A stretch of 30,172 nucleotides of DNA from an uncultured Eubacteriales bacterium. GTDB taxonomy: Bacteria > Bacillota > Clostridia > Oscillospirales > Oscillospiraceae. Under the pieces are notes generated by a model. The model was given only the letters and a program-made list of their open reading frames with translations, made no database searches and had not been told where the DNA came from. Below, piece after piece: positions 21,864 to 28,963 of the stretch (positions are counted from its first letter, which is position 1; each line of letters opens with the position of its first letter). Both the position numbers and the translations under genes were made by a program. The stretch is taken from contig URLO01000027.1 in assembly GCA_900548625.1 (NCBI GenBank), positions 1 through 30,172 on the forward strand, written 5' to 3'.

Positions 21864-22784
21864 TCAGCCGAACAGCAGGAGCATCAGCCCCGGCACGCTC
21901 GCCACGGACAAAAGCGTTGTCAGAAAAACGCCCGAGGCGGCGAGGCGGTCGTCGCCGTGGTTCTGGTAGGTGAGGATGGTGGCGTTGGTGGCGGCCGGCA
22001 TGGCGAGCACCACGGTCGTCAGGCTCAGCAGCAGCGGATCTTTTATGAACGTGCGCAGCACGAAAAACGCCGCCAGCGGCACGACGATCAGCTTGACGAG
22101 CGCCAGCAGATACAGCTTGGGCCTTCCGAACACATCGCGCAGCGAGCACTGCGACAGCGCGCAGCCGAGGATCAGCATCGCCAGCGGCGAGGTGATCTCG
22201 CCGGTCGTTTTGACGACGTCCGCGATGATGCGCGGGACGTGGACGCCGCTGAGATAGATCGCATAGGCCAGCAGCGCCGACAGCACGCACGGCGTTTTGA
22301 GGATGCGCCAGCTCAGGCGGAAGCGCCCCTCGCCGGAAATGGTCTGTGCGCCGTAGCTCCAGCAGACGAGCTGGAAAAAGAGCACGAAGATAGTCAGGTG
22401 GAACATCGCGCCCTCGCCGAACATCGCCCGGACGAGCGGATAGCCCATAAAGCCGATGTTTGAGAAAATGTAGAAAAAGCGATAGGGCCCGCGCTCGCGC
22501 GGCCCCAGATGCAACAGCCGCGGCAGCAGCAGGCTCGACGCGATCAAAAAGGCGTAGCAGCCCGCCGCAAGCAGCGTCACCTGCAAGACCTCCGCAGGAC
22601 TCAGCAGCCGCTCGTCCGTCATGACCGACGCGAGCACCAGCATGGGATTTGTCAGATTTGCGACAAGACGGGAGAGGCTTTTGTTGCTCTCCACATCCAT
22701 GATGCCCGCCTTGCCGCAGAAAAATCCGGCGAACAGGATCGTAAACAGCACGACCATCTTTTCAAACAGCGCCTGAATGTCCAT
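21864..22784 (-). CDS. AEC-family (auxin efflux carrier-type) transporter
   Basis: This is a 306-residue inner-membrane protein of the auxin efflux carrier (AEC) family, whose bacterial members move malate and other small organic acids or amino acids. About ten hydrophobic segments form two similar halves. Conserved segments include LVANLTNPMLVLASV near residue 42, IFSNIGFMGYPLV near residue 107 and LAMPAATNATILTYQ near residue 263. The ATG at 22784 follows GGAGGAAA. It lies 30 bp downstream of the zinc-ribbon/coiled-coil gene and may be cotranscribed with it. The substrate is unknown. Confidence 0.9.
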   Translation of the reverse strand: MDIQALFEKMVVLFTILFAGFFCGKAGIMDVESNKSLSRLVANLTNPMLVLASVMTDERLLSPAEVLQVTLLAAGCYAFLIASSLLLPRLLHLGPRERGPYRFFYIFSNIGFMGYPLVRAMFGEGAMFHLTIFVLFFQLVCWSYGAQTISGEGRFRLSWRILKTPCVLSALLAYAIYLSGVHVPRIIADVVKTTGEITSPLAMLILGCALSQCSLRDVFGRPKLYLLALVKLIVVPLAAFFVLRTFIKDPLLLSLTTVVLAMPAATNATILTYQNHGDDRLAASGVFLTTLLSVASVPGLMLLLFG

Positions 22785-22814
22785 GGTTTCCTCCGCGAAT
22801 CGATGAAAATGCGC

Positions 22815-23561
22815 TCAGCCGAAGCACTTGGGGCAGGGCGTGTAGCCGAAGCTCTCGGCGAGCTTGCGGCTGTAGGCCCAGAAGCTCTTGCGCGAGAAGG
22901 CGCTGCACCCGTATTTGTGGTACAGGCCCGTCTTGTCATTGTCCACGAACACCACATAGGAGTCCATGAACTTGCTTTTTTCCGAGAGCTTCTGGTTTTC
23001 CTCCTTGAGCTCGTCACGCTCGGCGGTCAGGGCGTCCTTCTGCTCGCGCAGGGACTCGTTTTCCTCGGTCAGAGACTGCTCCGACTCCTCCAGCTCCGTG
23101 ACGCTGTCCTGAAGGGCGGCGTTTTCCTCGCGCAGGCGCTCCAGCTCCGCCTTCTGCGCCGACATGTCGTACTGCGACTGGTTCGCGGCGTGCTGGGCGT
23201 CGGAAAGCTCCGTGCGCAGCTGCTCGAGCTGCTCGTCCTGCGCGGCGATCTCGCCCTGCGCATCGGAGAGCGAGCGCTTCGTCTCGTCCAGCGTCTCCTG
23301 CACGGCGGCGAACTCCGCCTCCCGCGCGTCGAGCGCCTCCTCCCGCACGCGAAGCTGCACGCGCTGTGCGCGTGCGCCGAGCGCCTGCACGATCACGAGC
23401 GTGAAGGCGGCGGCGGTCAAAACGGCAAGGACGATCAGCGCCGCCAGCATCCCGCGCGGCTGCTTTGGCGCGGGCTTCGGCGTGCCCGGTGCGGCGCTGC
23501 ACCTCGCGCAAAGCCGCGCGCCCTCCGGGATCGGTCTTCCGCAGCGGACACATTTTGCCAT
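22815..23561 (-). CDS. Zinc-ribbon, membrane-anchored coiled-coil protein with C-terminal Cys motif
   Basis: The 248-residue product combines four parts. The N-terminal zinc ribbon reads CVRCGRPIPEGARLCARC (residues 4-21). A membrane helix (MLAALIVLAVLTAAAFTLVI) lies at about residues 38-60. A heptad-like coiled coil rich in Glu, Gln, Leu and Ala covers about residues 75-190. The C-terminal domain contains YHKYGCSAF and GYTPCPKC, which could bind metal. The topology would place the zinc ribbon in the cytosol and the coiled coil and C-terminal domain outside. I do not recognise a named family for the whole. The ATG at 23561 follows GGGGAG. An envelope-organising or sensing role is possible, but no evidence fixes it. 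Confidence 0.8.
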   Translation of the reverse strand: MAKCVRCGRPIPEGARLCARCSAAPGTPKPAPKQPRGMLAALIVLAVLTAAAFTLVIVQALGARAQRVQLRVREEALDAREAEFAAVQETLDETKRSLSDAQGEIAAQDEQLEQLRTELSDAQHAANQSQYDMSAQKAELERLREENAALQDSVTELEESEQSLTEENESLREQKDALTAERDELKEENQKLSEKSKFMDSYVVFVDNDKTGLYHKYGCSAFSRKSFWAYSRKLAESFGYTPCPKCFG

Positions 23562-23726
23562 ATCGCTCTCCCCTTTTCCGCAGTCTTTTCGTTTCTCTGA
23601 GATGATTTTACCATGCAGCGCGGAAAAAGTAAAGAAAACGCGCATCCGCGCCGCGCGCGCGTGCGGCGGCTGCAAAACGAAAGAAAGCGGCCTGCAAAAA
23701 AAGGTGAAATTTGTGGCGTTTTTCTC

Positions 23727-23760
23727 TTGCTATTTCTCTTTTGCTAGTCTATTCTAACTA
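23727..23760 (+). promoter_or_regulatory. Promoter and possible iron-repressor site of the feo operon
   Basis: TTGCTA (23727-23732), a 17-bp spacer and TATTCT (23750-23755) form a weak promoter. TAGTCTATTCTAACTA (23745-23760) covers the -10 and has TAGT/ACTA outer arms, a little like DtxR/IdeR-type operators. It does not look like the Fur box. Confidence 0.35.
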
Positions 23761-23818
23761 CTGAAAAAAGCTGTATATTTCAGATGCCCGCGCGGTATTC
23801 TGTACAGGAGGAATTTCC

Positions 23819-24046
23819 ATGACGCTTGACAAGCTGACTGCCGGCCAGAGCGGCACCATCACCGCCGTAGGCGGCGAGGGAGAGCTGCGCTGCCGTCTGC
23901 TGGACATGGGGCTGATCCCGCATACAAGGGTCTCCGTATCCAAGATCGCCCCGATGGGCGACCCGATGGAGCTTCAGCTCCGCGGCTACGTGCTGACGCT
24001 CCGCAAGGAGGACGCCAGCGGCATTGAGGTGGAGGTGGAGGCATGA
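23819..24046 (+). CDS. feoA: Ferrous iron transport protein A
   Basis: FeoA is a small SH3-like protein needed for FeoB-dependent iron(II) uptake, thought to act on FeoB at the inner face of the membrane. The 75-residue protein carries the family features: LRCRLLDMGLIPHTRVSVSK, with the conserved LxxMGL turn, and DPMELQLRGYVLTLRKEDA. The ATG follows a strong AGGAGG site. Its stop overlaps the start of feoB (ATGA), so translation of the two is coupled. Confidence 0.95.
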   Translation: MTLDKLTAGQSGTITAVGGEGELRCRLLDMGLIPHTRVSVSKIAPMGDPMELQLRGYVLTLRKEDASGIEVEVEA

Positions 24047-26028
24047 TCTTCGCACTCGCAGGCAATCAGAACTGCGGCAAGACAACGCTCTTTAACCAGC
24101 TCACCGGCTCCAACCAGCACGTCGGCAATTTCCCCGGCGTGACGGTCGATCAGAAAAGCGGGCAGGTGCGCGGGCAGAAGGACTGCACCGTTGTCGATCT
24201 GCCGGGCATTTACTCACTGCGGCCGTACACCGCCGAGGAGATCGTGACCCGGAACTTCATTCTCAATCAAAAGCCGGACTGCATCATCAACATCGTGGAC
24301 GCGACGAACCTCGAGCGCAACCTCTATCTGACGCTCCAGCTCCTGACGCTCCAGACGCCCACGGTGCTGGCGCTCAACATGATGGACGAGCTGACCGGAA
24401 ACGGCGGCTCGGTCGATACGAAGCTCCTGTCCGAGCTTCTGGGCGTGCCTGTCGTGCCCATCTGCGCGGCAAACGGCGAGGGTGTGGAGGAGCTGATCGA
24501 AAACGCCGTCCGCGCGGCGCGTCTGCGTCAGAAGCCGAGCGTCTATGACTTCTGCCCGAAGGGCCCCGTCCACCGCTGCATCCATGCGGTCTGCCATGTG
24601 ATCGAGGACCACGCGCAGGCGGCGGGCATCGCCGTCCGCTTTGCGGCGACGAAGCTCATCGAGGGCGATGAAGCGATCGCGGACGAGCTTCAGCTCGACC
24701 CGAACGAGCTGGAGCTGATCGAGCACTCCGTCGTGCAGATGGAGCAGGAGCGCGGTCTTGACCGCAACGCGGCGCTGGCGGACATGCGCTACAGCTTCAT
24801 TGAAAACGCCGTGGCGCAGGCGGTCGTAAAGCCGCACGAGAGCCGCGAGCACGCCCGCAGCAGCAAGCTCGACCGCGTCCTGACCGGAAAATACACGGCG
24901 ATCCCGGTCTTTCTCGGCGTGATGCTTCTCATTTTCTATCTGACGTTCAACGTCATCGGCAAATTTCTGAGCGACCTGCTCGCCCTCGGCATCGATTCGC
25001 TGACGGGCGTGGTCGATCGGGCGCTCACGGCATACGGCCTCAACCCCGTGGCGCACAGTCTCATCATCGACGGCATTTTTAAGGGCGTCGGCGGCGTGCT
25101 CAGCTTCCTGCCGGTCATCGTGACGCTGTTCTTCTTCCTGTCCATTCTTGAGGACACCGGCTACATGGCGCGCGTGGCGTTCGTGATGGACAAGCTGCTG
25201 CGAAAGATCGGCCTGTCCGGCAAATCGATCGTCCCGATGCTCATCGGCTTCGGCTGCACCGTCCCGGCGGTCATGGCCACGCGCACGCTCTCGTCCGAGC
25301 GCGACCGGAACATGACCATCCTGCTCACGCCGTTTATGAGCTGCTCGGCGAAGATCCCGATCTACGGCTTTTTCTCGGCGGCATTTTTCCCGGAGCACGC
25401 GGCGCTCGTCATGATCGGGCTGTATCTGTTCGGCATTCTGATGGGCGTTTTGTGCGCGCTCGTGCTGGACCGCACGGCGTTCCGCGGCCGCCCGGTGCCG
25501 TTTGTGATGGAGCTTCCGAACTACCGCTTCCCCAGCGCAAAGAGCGTGGCGCTGCTGCTGTGGGAAAAGGCAAAGGATTTTTTGCAGCGCGCATTTTCGG
25601 TCATCTTCCTTGCGACCGTCGCGATCTGGTTCCTGCAAAGCTTTGACGCGCGGCTGAATGTCGTCTCCGCCGACTCCGAGAGTCTGCTTGCCATGATCGG
25701 CCAGCTCCTCGCGCCGCTGTTCCGGCCGCTCGGCTTTGCCGACTGGCGCTGCACGACGGCGCTGATCTCGGGCTTCATCGCGAAGGAATCCGTCGTCTCC
25801 ACGCTTCAGATCCTGCTCGGCGGCGCGGCGGTCACCACGCTTCTTTCCACCAAGGCCGCGCTCAGCTTCCTCGTGTTCACGCTTTTGTACACGCCCTGCG
25901 TCGCCGCCATCGCTGCGATCCGGCGCGAGGTCGGCTCGGCGTGGCGCGCCGCCGCGATCTGCCTCAGCCAGTGCTGCGTGGCGTGGCTGTGCGCGTTCGT
26001 GGTGTACGGGCTGATCCGGCTCGTCTGA
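24043..26028 (+). CDS. feoB: Ferrous iron transporter B
   Basis: FeoB is the membrane GTPase that imports iron(II). The 661-residue protein begins with a G domain: G1 GNQNCGKTT (residues 8-16), switch region VGNFPGVTVD, G3 DLPGIYSL and G4 LNMMD. A helical guanine-dissociation-inhibitor-like domain follows, then a membrane domain with two Gate motifs (LSFLPVIVTLFFFLSILEDTGYMAR and the GFIAKESVVSTL region). The IGFGCTVPAVMATRTL segment holds the conserved Cys. The length is slightly short because the cytosolic insert is compact. It overlaps feoA by four bases and is followed 19 bp later by a small Cys-rich membrane protein, a usual third member of clostridial feo operons. Confidence 0.98.
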   Translation: MIFALAGNQNCGKTTLFNQLTGSNQHVGNFPGVTVDQKSGQVRGQKDCTVVDLPGIYSLRPYTAEEIVTRNFILNQKPDCIINIVDATNLERNLYLTLQLLTLQTPTVLALNMMDELTGNGGSVDTKLLSELLGVPVVPICAANGEGVEELIENAVRAARLRQKPSVYDFCPKGPVHRCIHAVCHVIEDHAQAAGIAVRFAATKLIEGDEAIADELQLDPNELELIEHSVVQMEQERGLDRNAALADMRYSFIENAVAQAVVKPHESREHARSSKLDRVLTGKYTAIPVFLGVMLLIFYLTFNVIGKFLSDLLALGIDSLTGVVDRALTAYGLNPVAHSLIIDGIFKGVGGVLSFLPVIVTLFFFLSILEDTGYMARVAFVMDKLLRKIGLSGKSIVPMLIGFGCTVPAVMATRTLSSERDRNMTILLTPFMSCSAKIPIYGFFSAAFFPEHAALVMIGLYLFGILMGVLCALVLDRTAFRGRPVPFVMELPNYRFPSAKSVALLLWEKAKDFLQRAFSVIFLATVAIWFLQSFDARLNVVSADSESLLAMIGQLLAPLFRPLGFADWRCTTALISGFIAKESVVSTLQILLGGAAVTTLLSTKAALSFLVFTLLYTPCVAAIAAIRREVGSAWRAAAICLSQCCVAWLCAFVVYGLIRLV

Positions 26029-26047
26029 GCGAGAGGAGGCTGCGCAC

Positions 26048-26182
26048 ATGGCTGCCGTTTTGATTCTGCTCGCCCTCGCCGCATGGGCCGTCTTTGCCAT
26101 CCGCACCGCAAAAAAGACGAAGGGCGGCTGCGGAAGCTGCACGGGCTGCTCCGGCTGCTCCGGCTGCGGACATCGAAAATAG
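26048..26182 (+). CDS. FeoB-associated Cys-rich membrane protein, 44 aa
   Basis: The 44-residue protein has one N-terminal membrane helix (MAAVLILLALAAWAVFAI), a short basic stretch (RTAKKTK) and a Cys/Gly tail with five cysteines in CxxC-like spacing (CGSC, CSGCSGC). Proteins of this form are regularly encoded just after feoB and are called FeoB-associated Cys-rich membrane proteins; they may bind iron on the cytosolic side. The GAGAGGAGG site before the ATG is strong. The stop codon is TAG, which shows that TAG is a normal stop in this genome. A hairpin terminator follows. Confidence 0.88.
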   Translation: MAAVLILLALAAWAVFAIRTAKKTKGGCGSCTGCSGCSGCGHRK

Positions 26183-26190
26183 TTCTTTCG

Positions 26191-26228
26191 CCCCCGTGCA
26201 TTCCATAGAATGTCACGGGGGTGTTTTT
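26191..26228 (+). terminator. feo operon terminator that also contains the pdaA ribosome site
   Basis: CCCCCGTG (26191-26198) pairs with CACGGGGG (26214-26221), the stem continuing inward with ATTC/GAAT, then TGTTTTT. The GGGGG of the 3' arm is the only purine-rich sequence before the pdaA ATG at 26229. Confidence 0.8.
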
Positions 26229-27029
26229 ATGATTCCGTTTTTCCGGCGCAACGGACGGCTGGTGCTCGTGGGCATCGCGGTGAGCCTGTTCTGTCTTGCG
26301 CTTTCCGAGCTGTTCGCGGCGCAGATCGCTGTCCCGACCGGCTCGTGGGGACTGAGCTTCCGCGCGGAGGGTCAGCCGCCCGTCGGCAACGCGACCGCGC
26401 AGGCGCTGCGGCAGTATGACGCGGCCTACATCGGGGACGGACGCGAGAAGATCATCTATCTGACCTTCGACGCGGGCTATGAGAACGGCAACACGGCAAA
26501 AATTCTTGACGTGCTGAAAGCGCGCGGCGTTCCGGCGGCGTTTTTCGTGGTGGGGAACTATCTGCAAACAAGCCCGGAGCTGGTGCGGCGGATGGCGGAC
26601 GAGGGACATCTGGTCGGCAACCACACCGAGCACCACTGGGACATGTCGCGCATCGCGGACGAGGAGACGTTCCGGCAGGAGCTGGCGTCGGTCGAGGCGC
26701 GCTACCGCGAGATCACCGGACGGGAGATGGAAAAATACTACCGCCCGCCGCAGGGCGTCTACAGCGAGGAGAATCTCAAGCTGGCGCAGGCGCTCGGCTA
26801 CCGGACGGTGTTCTGGAGCCTCGCCTACGTGGACTGGTATCAGGACGACCAGCCGACCGCCGAGCAGGCCTTTTCAAAGCTCCTTCCGCGCATCCATCCG
26901 GGCGCGGTCGTGCTGCTGCACAGCACGTCAAGGACGAACGCCGACATTCTCGACGAGCTGCTCAGCCGCTGGGAGGCGCTCGGCTACCGCTTCGGGCGGC
27001 TGGAGGAGCTGTTTTCAGATACACCCTGA
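26229..27029 (+). CDS. pdaA: Polysaccharide deacetylase, PdaA-like (delta-lactam de-N-acetylase)
   Basis: This 266-residue carbohydrate esterase family 4 protein resembles PdaA, which removes the acetyl group from muramic acid in spore cortex peptidoglycan so that the muramic delta-lactam forms. An N-terminal membrane anchor (about residues 9-27) is followed by the NodB domain. YLTFDAGYENG carries the catalytic Asp, GNHTEHHWD the metal-binding histidines, YRPPQGVYSEEN the conserved Arg-Pro-Pro, and GAVVLLHSTS the late catalytic His. The ATG at 26229 sits directly after the feo terminator, whose stem holds the ribosome site. With spoIIP, this supports a spore former. Confidence 0.9.
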   Translation: MIPFFRRNGRLVLVGIAVSLFCLALSELFAAQIAVPTGSWGLSFRAEGQPPVGNATAQALRQYDAAYIGDGREKIIYLTFDAGYENGNTAKILDVLKARGVPAAFFVVGNYLQTSPELVRRMADEGHLVGNHTEHHWDMSRIADEETFRQELASVEARYREITGREMEKYYRPPQGVYSEENLKLAQALGYRTVFWSLAYVDWYQDDQPTAEQAFSKLLPRIHPGAVVLLHSTSRTNADILDELLSRWEALGYRFGRLEELFSDTP

Positions 27030-27120
27030 CGCGCGGCAGGCACCGATCGCCGCCTCCTGCATAACATGGAATGAGCGGACGGGATGCGCCGCTGATTCTG
27101 GAATTCTAGGAGGTTTCTTT

Positions 27121-27255
27121 ATGTCCTGCAACAATTCTTCCGGCATCTGCGCCTTCGGCAACGGCTGGTGGTGGATCATTCTGCTGATCCTCATTTTCGG
27201 CTTCGGCGGCAGCGGAAGCTGCGGCTGCGGCTGTGAGGGCGGCTGCGGCTGCTGA
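27121..27255 (+). CDS. Small Gly/Cys-rich membrane peptide, 44 aa
   Basis: A consensus AGGAGG precedes the ATG. The peptide begins MSCNNSSGICAFGNGWWW and continues with a short hydrophobic stretch (IILLILIFGFGG). It ends in a Gly/Cys tail with six cysteines (SGSCGCGCEGGCGC). The layout is like the FeoB-associated protein at 26048 but with the Cys on both sides of the helix. I do not recognise a family; small Gly-rich sporulation peptides and metal-binding membrane peptides are both possible. A perfect terminator follows, so it may be its own transcript or the end of the pdaA transcript. Confidence 0.7.
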   Translation: MSCNNSSGICAFGNGWWWIILLILIFGFGGSGSCGCGCEGGCGC

Positions 27256-27270
27256 GGCTTACATGCAGCT

Positions 27271-27298
27271 GGGGAGACGGTACGCCGTCTCCCCTTTT
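27271..27298 (+). terminator. Terminator after the Gly/Cys-rich peptide
   Basis: GGGGAGACGG (27271-27280), loop TACG, CCGTCTCCCC (27285-27294), then TTTT. Confidence 0.93.
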
Positions 27299-27340
27299 CG
27301 TTTTTTGCGCAGACCCGCAGGGTCCGGCAAAAGATCGTTC

Positions 27341-27369
27341 TTGTCATCCCGCGCTCCGCGGCGTATAAT
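27341..27369 (+). promoter_or_regulatory. Promoter of the CDF transporter gene
   Basis: TTGTCA (27341-27346), a 17-bp spacer and TATAAT (27364-27369), 31 bp before the start at 27401. Confidence 0.8.
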
Positions 27370-27400
27370 ATCCAGAGTCTACCTTGAAGGAAGTGTTTTC

Positions 27401-28636
27401 ATGACGCAGCTTCTTCTGCGGCTTTTTGTCAAAAATCATCAGGACACCCAGTCCCCTGCCGTGCGTGAGGGCTACGGGAAGCTCGCCGGTCTGACCGGCA
27501 TCGTTGTAAACGCGCTGCTGTGCGCGGGAAAGCTCCTCGCGGGCGCGCTGTCCGGGAGCGTCTCGATCATGGCAGACGCCATCAACAACCTCTCCGACGC
27601 GGCAAGCTCCATCGTGACGCTGCTCGGCTTCAAGCTCGCGGCGAAGCCCGCCGACGACGCGCACCCCTACGGTCATCAGCGGGTGGAATATCTCGCGGGG
27701 CTGACGGTGGCGGCGCTCATTCTGCTGATCGGCGCGGAGCTGGTCAAAAGCTCCATCCAGCGCATCTTGCATCCGGAGGCGGTCGCGTTCACGGTGGTCG
27801 GCGCGGCGGTGCTGCTGCTGTCCATCGCGGCAAAGCTCTGGCTGTGCCTGTTTTACAGGAAGCTCGGCAAGAGCATCCGCTCCGAGGCGCTGCTGGCGTC
27901 GGCGGCGGACTCCCGCAACGACGTGGCCTCCACGGCGGCCGTGCTCGCGGCGTATGCCTTCGCTTATTTTACCCACATCCAGATCGACGGCTGGGCGGGG
28001 CTTCTGGTCGCGGTGTTCATTCTGTGGTCGGGCGTGGGCATCGCCAAGGACACGATCGACCCGCTGCTCGGCGAGGCGCCGGACGAGGCGCTTGTCCACG
28101 CCATCGCGCAGGAGATCCGCAGCTATGACGCGCGCGTGCTCGGCATCCACGATCTGATCGTCCATGACTACGGCCCCGGCCGGCGCTTTGCCAGCGTCCA
28201 TGTGGAGCTGGACGCGCGCGAGGACGTTCTGGAGGCGCATGAGCTGATCGACAACATCGAGCGCGACGTCACGAAAAAGCTCCGCGTGGAGCTGGTCATC
28301 CACTACGACCCCATCGTGACCGACGACGCCGAGGTCAACGAGGTGCGCCAGCGCGTGGAGGCGATCGTGACGGAGATCGACCCGCGTCTTTCGTTCCACG
28401 ATTTCCGCATGGTGCGCGGGCGCGAGCATTCGAACGTCATTTTTGACCTCGTGCTGCCCTTTGACCTGCGCGGGCAGGAGCACGCCCTCCGCGCGCGCAT
28501 CGGCGCGGCGCTGCACGCGGAAAATCCCCGCTACCGCGCCGTCATCACCTTCGACAGCGAGGCCTTCAACGACGTCCACACCCGCATGGAGGCGGATGTT
28601 CCCGAAGCGGGTGACGCGCCCGCAAAGAAAGCCTGA
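27401..28636 (+). CDS. Cation diffusion facilitator (CDF) family metal exporter
   Basis: This 411-residue membrane protein exports divalent metal (zinc, iron, manganese or cobalt) in exchange for protons. The six-helix domain holds metal-site residues in SIMADAINNLSDAASS and SAADSRNDVAS, and the DAHPYGHQRVEYLAG loop is diagnostic. A cytosolic dimerisation domain follows (about residues 215-300, including VHDYGPGRRFASVHVEL). It is about 100 residues longer than a minimal CDF protein. The extra C-terminal part (LSFHDFRMVRGREHSNVIFDL onward) looks like a second, diverged copy of the same cytosolic fold. The ATG at 27401 follows AAGGAAG and has its own promoter. Metal preference is not decidable here. 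Confidence 0.93.
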   Translation: MTQLLLRLFVKNHQDTQSPAVREGYGKLAGLTGIVVNALLCAGKLLAGALSGSVSIMADAINNLSDAASSIVTLLGFKLAAKPADDAHPYGHQRVEYLAGLTVAALILLIGAELVKSSIQRILHPEAVAFTVVGAAVLLLSIAAKLWLCLFYRKLGKSIRSEALLASAADSRNDVASTAAVLAAYAFAYFTHIQIDGWAGLLVAVFILWSGVGIAKDTIDPLLGEAPDEALVHAIAQEIRSYDARVLGIHDLIVHDYGPGRRFASVHVELDAREDVLEAHELIDNIERDVTKKLRVELVIHYDPIVTDDAEVNEVRQRVEAIVTEIDPRLSFHDFRMVRGREHSNVIFDLVLPFDLRGQEHALRARIGAALHAENPRYRAVITFDSEAFNDVHTRMEADVPEAGDAPAKKA

Positions 28637-28647
28637 TCGCCCGTGAA

Positions 28648-28666
28648 TATGCACGAAACGTGCATA
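28648..28666. other. Palindrome between CDF gene and leader peptide
   Basis: TATGCACG (28648-28655), AAA, CGTGCATA (28659-28666) form a perfect 8-bp dyad 12 bp past the CDF stop, with no T run. It could be an operator or a weak terminator. Confidence 0.4.
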
Positions 28667-28714
28667 GTACAGTATAAATATTCCGTCCAACAGACCGATT
28701 TTTTGAAAACGCCG

Positions 28715-28743
28715 TTGACATCCTGCCGCCGCCGTGGTAGAAT
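28715..28743 (+). promoter_or_regulatory. Consensus promoter of the leader peptide/metN unit
   Basis: TTGACA (28715-28720), a 17-bp spacer and TAGAAT (28738-28743). Transcription would start near 28750, 26 bp before the leader start codon. Confidence 0.88.
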
Positions 28744-28775
28744 GTCGCCAAACCTGAGGAAAGGAGACGCGCCGC

Positions 28776-28886
28776 ATGAAGACCATTCGCACCGCTGCAA
28801 TGATGGACATGATGATGTGCATGCCGATGTGCATGTGCATGCTTTTGCATACCCAAAGCGGTTCGTCTTCAGTCATGTCCACGTGA
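28776..28886 (+). CDS. Met/Cys-rich leader peptide, 36 aa
   Basis: The frame begins ATG at 28776, ten bases after GGAAAGGAG. It encodes MKTIRTAA, then MMDMMMCMPMCMCM (residues 9-22), then LLHTQSGSSSVMST, and ends with TGA. Nine Met and three Cys codons fall within 14 codons, far above chance. Directly after it come a possible antiterminator, a strong terminator and the metN start. This is the layout of a ribosome-sensing leader: when charged Met-tRNA (or Cys-tRNA) is scarce, the ribosome would stall in the Met run and the terminator would not form. A metal-binding micropeptide is the alternative reading, given the cation exporter upstream. I favour attenuation because of the position before metN. 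Confidence 0.75.
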   Translation: MKTIRTAAMMDMMMCMPMCMCMLLHTQSGSSSVMST

Positions 28887-28947
28887 TCCTCAGGGGGTTT
28901 TGAGGATAGTTAAGGGCTGGAAGCGTTTCGCTTCCAGCCCTTTTTTT
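28867..28947 (+). promoter_or_regulatory. Attenuator: antiterminator, spacer hairpin and terminator
   Basis: The terminator is GGGCTGGAAGCG (28914-28925), loop TTT, CGCTTCCAGCCC (28929-28940), followed by seven T. Its 5' arm (GGCTGGAAG, 28915-28923) can alternatively pair with CTTCAGTC (28867-28874) inside the last codons of the leader, with one bulged G. A ribosome at the leader stop (28884-28886) would cover CTTCAGTC and allow termination. A ribosome stalled in the Met codons (28800-28841) would leave it free. Between them, ATCCTCA (28886-28892) pairs with TGAGGAT (28901-28907). The terminator is certain; the antiterminator pairing is my inference. Confidence 0.7.
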
Positions 28948-28963
28948 GATTGGAGAGAAGAAC

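Noticed and set aside
24214..26142. 642-codon minus-strand open frame opposite feoB
   Set aside because: It is Arg/Ala/His-rich with no family signature, while the plus strand is a full FeoB.
27344..28882. 512-codon minus-strand open frame opposite the CDF gene
   Set aside because: It is a shadow of the CDF transporter and the leader peptide, with no ribosome site or recognisable domain.
28640..28963. S-box (SAM) riboswitch or Met T-box ahead of metN
   Set aside because: The leader has no room for the S-box core and lacks a T-box GGGTGG motif; the Met-rich frame and a simple terminator explain the region better.
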